Shown piece by piece: positions 42,409-42,998 of a stretch of DNA of 42,998 nt (positions are counted from its first letter, which is position 1; the number at the start of each line of letters is the position of its first letter). The notes below the pieces were generated by a model. The model was not told the origin of the DNA. It was given only the letters and a program-made list of their open reading frames with translations, and searched no databases. The position numbers and the translations under genes are program-made. This DNA comes from Peptococcaceae bacterium (GTDB taxonomy: Bacteria > Bacillota > Desulfitobacteriia > Desulfitobacteriales > Syntrophobotulaceae): contig DUML01000023.1 of NCBI GenBank assembly GCA_012839895.1, positions 1 to 42,998 of the forward strand, read 5' to 3'.

Positions 42409-42998
42409 ATGGCTTCAATAACCCTATCACCTTCAGGCACAACGTTTGTTTCAAGCACCTTACAAGATTTGAACTTATCCGCTATTCCGCTTTTTATCGT
42501 TGGCACAAACCCTACCTTTGGAGAAAGTATTGGCTTACTGCAGTTTCCTCAGCCTCCGATACCTGTGACTACAGCTGACAAAGCAACCTTAAGGCTTTTT
42601 GTACTCTTTAAAACCGGTGTTGATCCCAGCCCCCTTCACGTCAACAGAGTGACGGAAGCTTTTGATATCACCACGGTCACCTATAATACAATGCCCGCCT
42701 TCGTAGACACCGGATCAATGGCGGAGATTGCTTCCAGCGATGTTGCCAAATATATAGAGATTGATGTCACCAGTTTGGTTAACCAATGGCTTAGCGATCC
42801 GCAATCCAACCACGGCATTGCCTTAACAAATTCCGATGGCACAACCGAAATCCAATTTGGTGGCAATGGCATCGGCGAAGCCTTTGAACCCCAGCTGGTT
42901 ATCGAATATACCACGGTAACTCCCGACGAAACCGGTTATGCCTATATTTACAATACGGGCAATCAAACTATTCCGGTTGGAGGAGATATCCCTTTTAA
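42409..42998 (+). CDS. DNRLRE-domain surface protein with exosporium-like C-terminal motif, 3' end beyond the right edge
   Basis: ATG 42409 follows GGGAGGA; 196 complete codons are visible with no stop. Residues ~1-170 form a DNRLRE/CBM96-like beta domain (TLSPSGTTFVSSTLQDLNLS; TTVTYNTMPAF; IDVTSLVNQWLSDPQSNHGIAL; FEPQLVIEYT), usually found in carbohydrate-binding or surface proteins. It is followed by TGYAYIYNTGNQTIPVGGD, similar to the start of the C-terminal domain of BclA-type exosporium proteins. There is no signal peptide, which fits a spore-surface protein made in the mother cell. It is probably the acceptor of the sugar made by the preceding genes. The 138-bp gap before it holds only AT-rich DNA with a weak sigma-K-like match. 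Confidence 0.75.
   Translation, partial: MASITLSPSGTTFVSSTLQDLNLSAIPLFIVGTNPTFGESIGLLQFPQPPIPVTTADKATLRLFVLFKTGVDPSPLHVNRVTEAFDITTVTYNTMPAFVDTGSMAEIASSDVAKYIEIDVTSLVNQWLSDPQSNHGIALTNSDGTTEIQFGGNGIGEAFEPQLVIEYTTVTPDETGYAYIYNTGNQTIPVGGDIPF

Overview
The window looks like chromosomal DNA of a spore-forming, anaerobic Firmicute (class Clostridia, perhaps Peptococcaceae-like). The reasons are AGGAGG-type ribosome binding sites, sigma-A promoters with TTGACA boxes, a cell wall binding type 2 surface protein, an ANTAR regulator beside glnA, both GlnA and GlnN glutamine synthetases, and a sigma-K-type promoter in front of a spore-surface-like glycosylation locus. No rRNA, tRNA, CRISPR array or phage was seen. 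Species cannot be named from the sequence alone.

Region 1 (1-17.1 kb, almost all minus strand) is a surface-protein locus. It holds a very large secreted protein cut by the left edge (about 1255 residues visible; Fn3, GLUG and InlB-type repeats) and a complete 2545-residue secreted protein ending in three cell wall binding repeats. Five PAS-domain paralogues lie among them: three PAS-AraC regulators, one PAS-only protein and one 5'-truncated PAS-only copy. A ~105-bp noncoding element is repeated upstream of the PAS/surface genes. One copy is split by an IS4-family insertion sequence with a clean 7-bp target duplication, and the other full copy shows the empty site.

Region 2 (17.1-20.4 kb) holds a mostly featureless 750-bp intergenic stretch and an 851-residue plus-strand protein that joins a degenerate RecA/KaiC-like domain to a PEP-synthase-type ATP-grasp domain.

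Region 3 (20.4-35.9 kb) is a nitrogen-assimilation block. On the minus strand, in transcription order: a 50-residue acidic small protein, glnA, an ANTAR antiterminator, carA, a carB-dapF fusion, asnB and purA. Divergent to it is glnN; further right are amtB and a P-II gene. Five transcription units (glnA, glnN, asnB, purA, amtB) begin with the same design: a promoter, then within about 10 nt of the predicted start a small hairpin with a hexaloop of AAAGGC, AAAGGU or GAAGGU, whose loop and 3' arm are also the 5' arm of an intrinsic terminator. A sixth, weaker example lies upstream of amtB. This fits ANTAR-protein antitermination of the whole glutamine-using network, and it is the most interesting system in the window.

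Region 4 (35.9-43.0 kb) is a sugar-nucleotide and glycosylation locus: rmlB and rmlA on the minus strand, and on the plus strand a glycosyltransferase, a VioA-like aminotransferase, a NeuD/PglD-like acetyltransferase, a second glycosyltransferase, and a DNRLRE-type surface protein with an exosporium-like C-terminal motif that runs off the right edge. Together these could make dTDP-4-acetamido-4,6-dideoxyglucose and attach it to a spore-surface protein.
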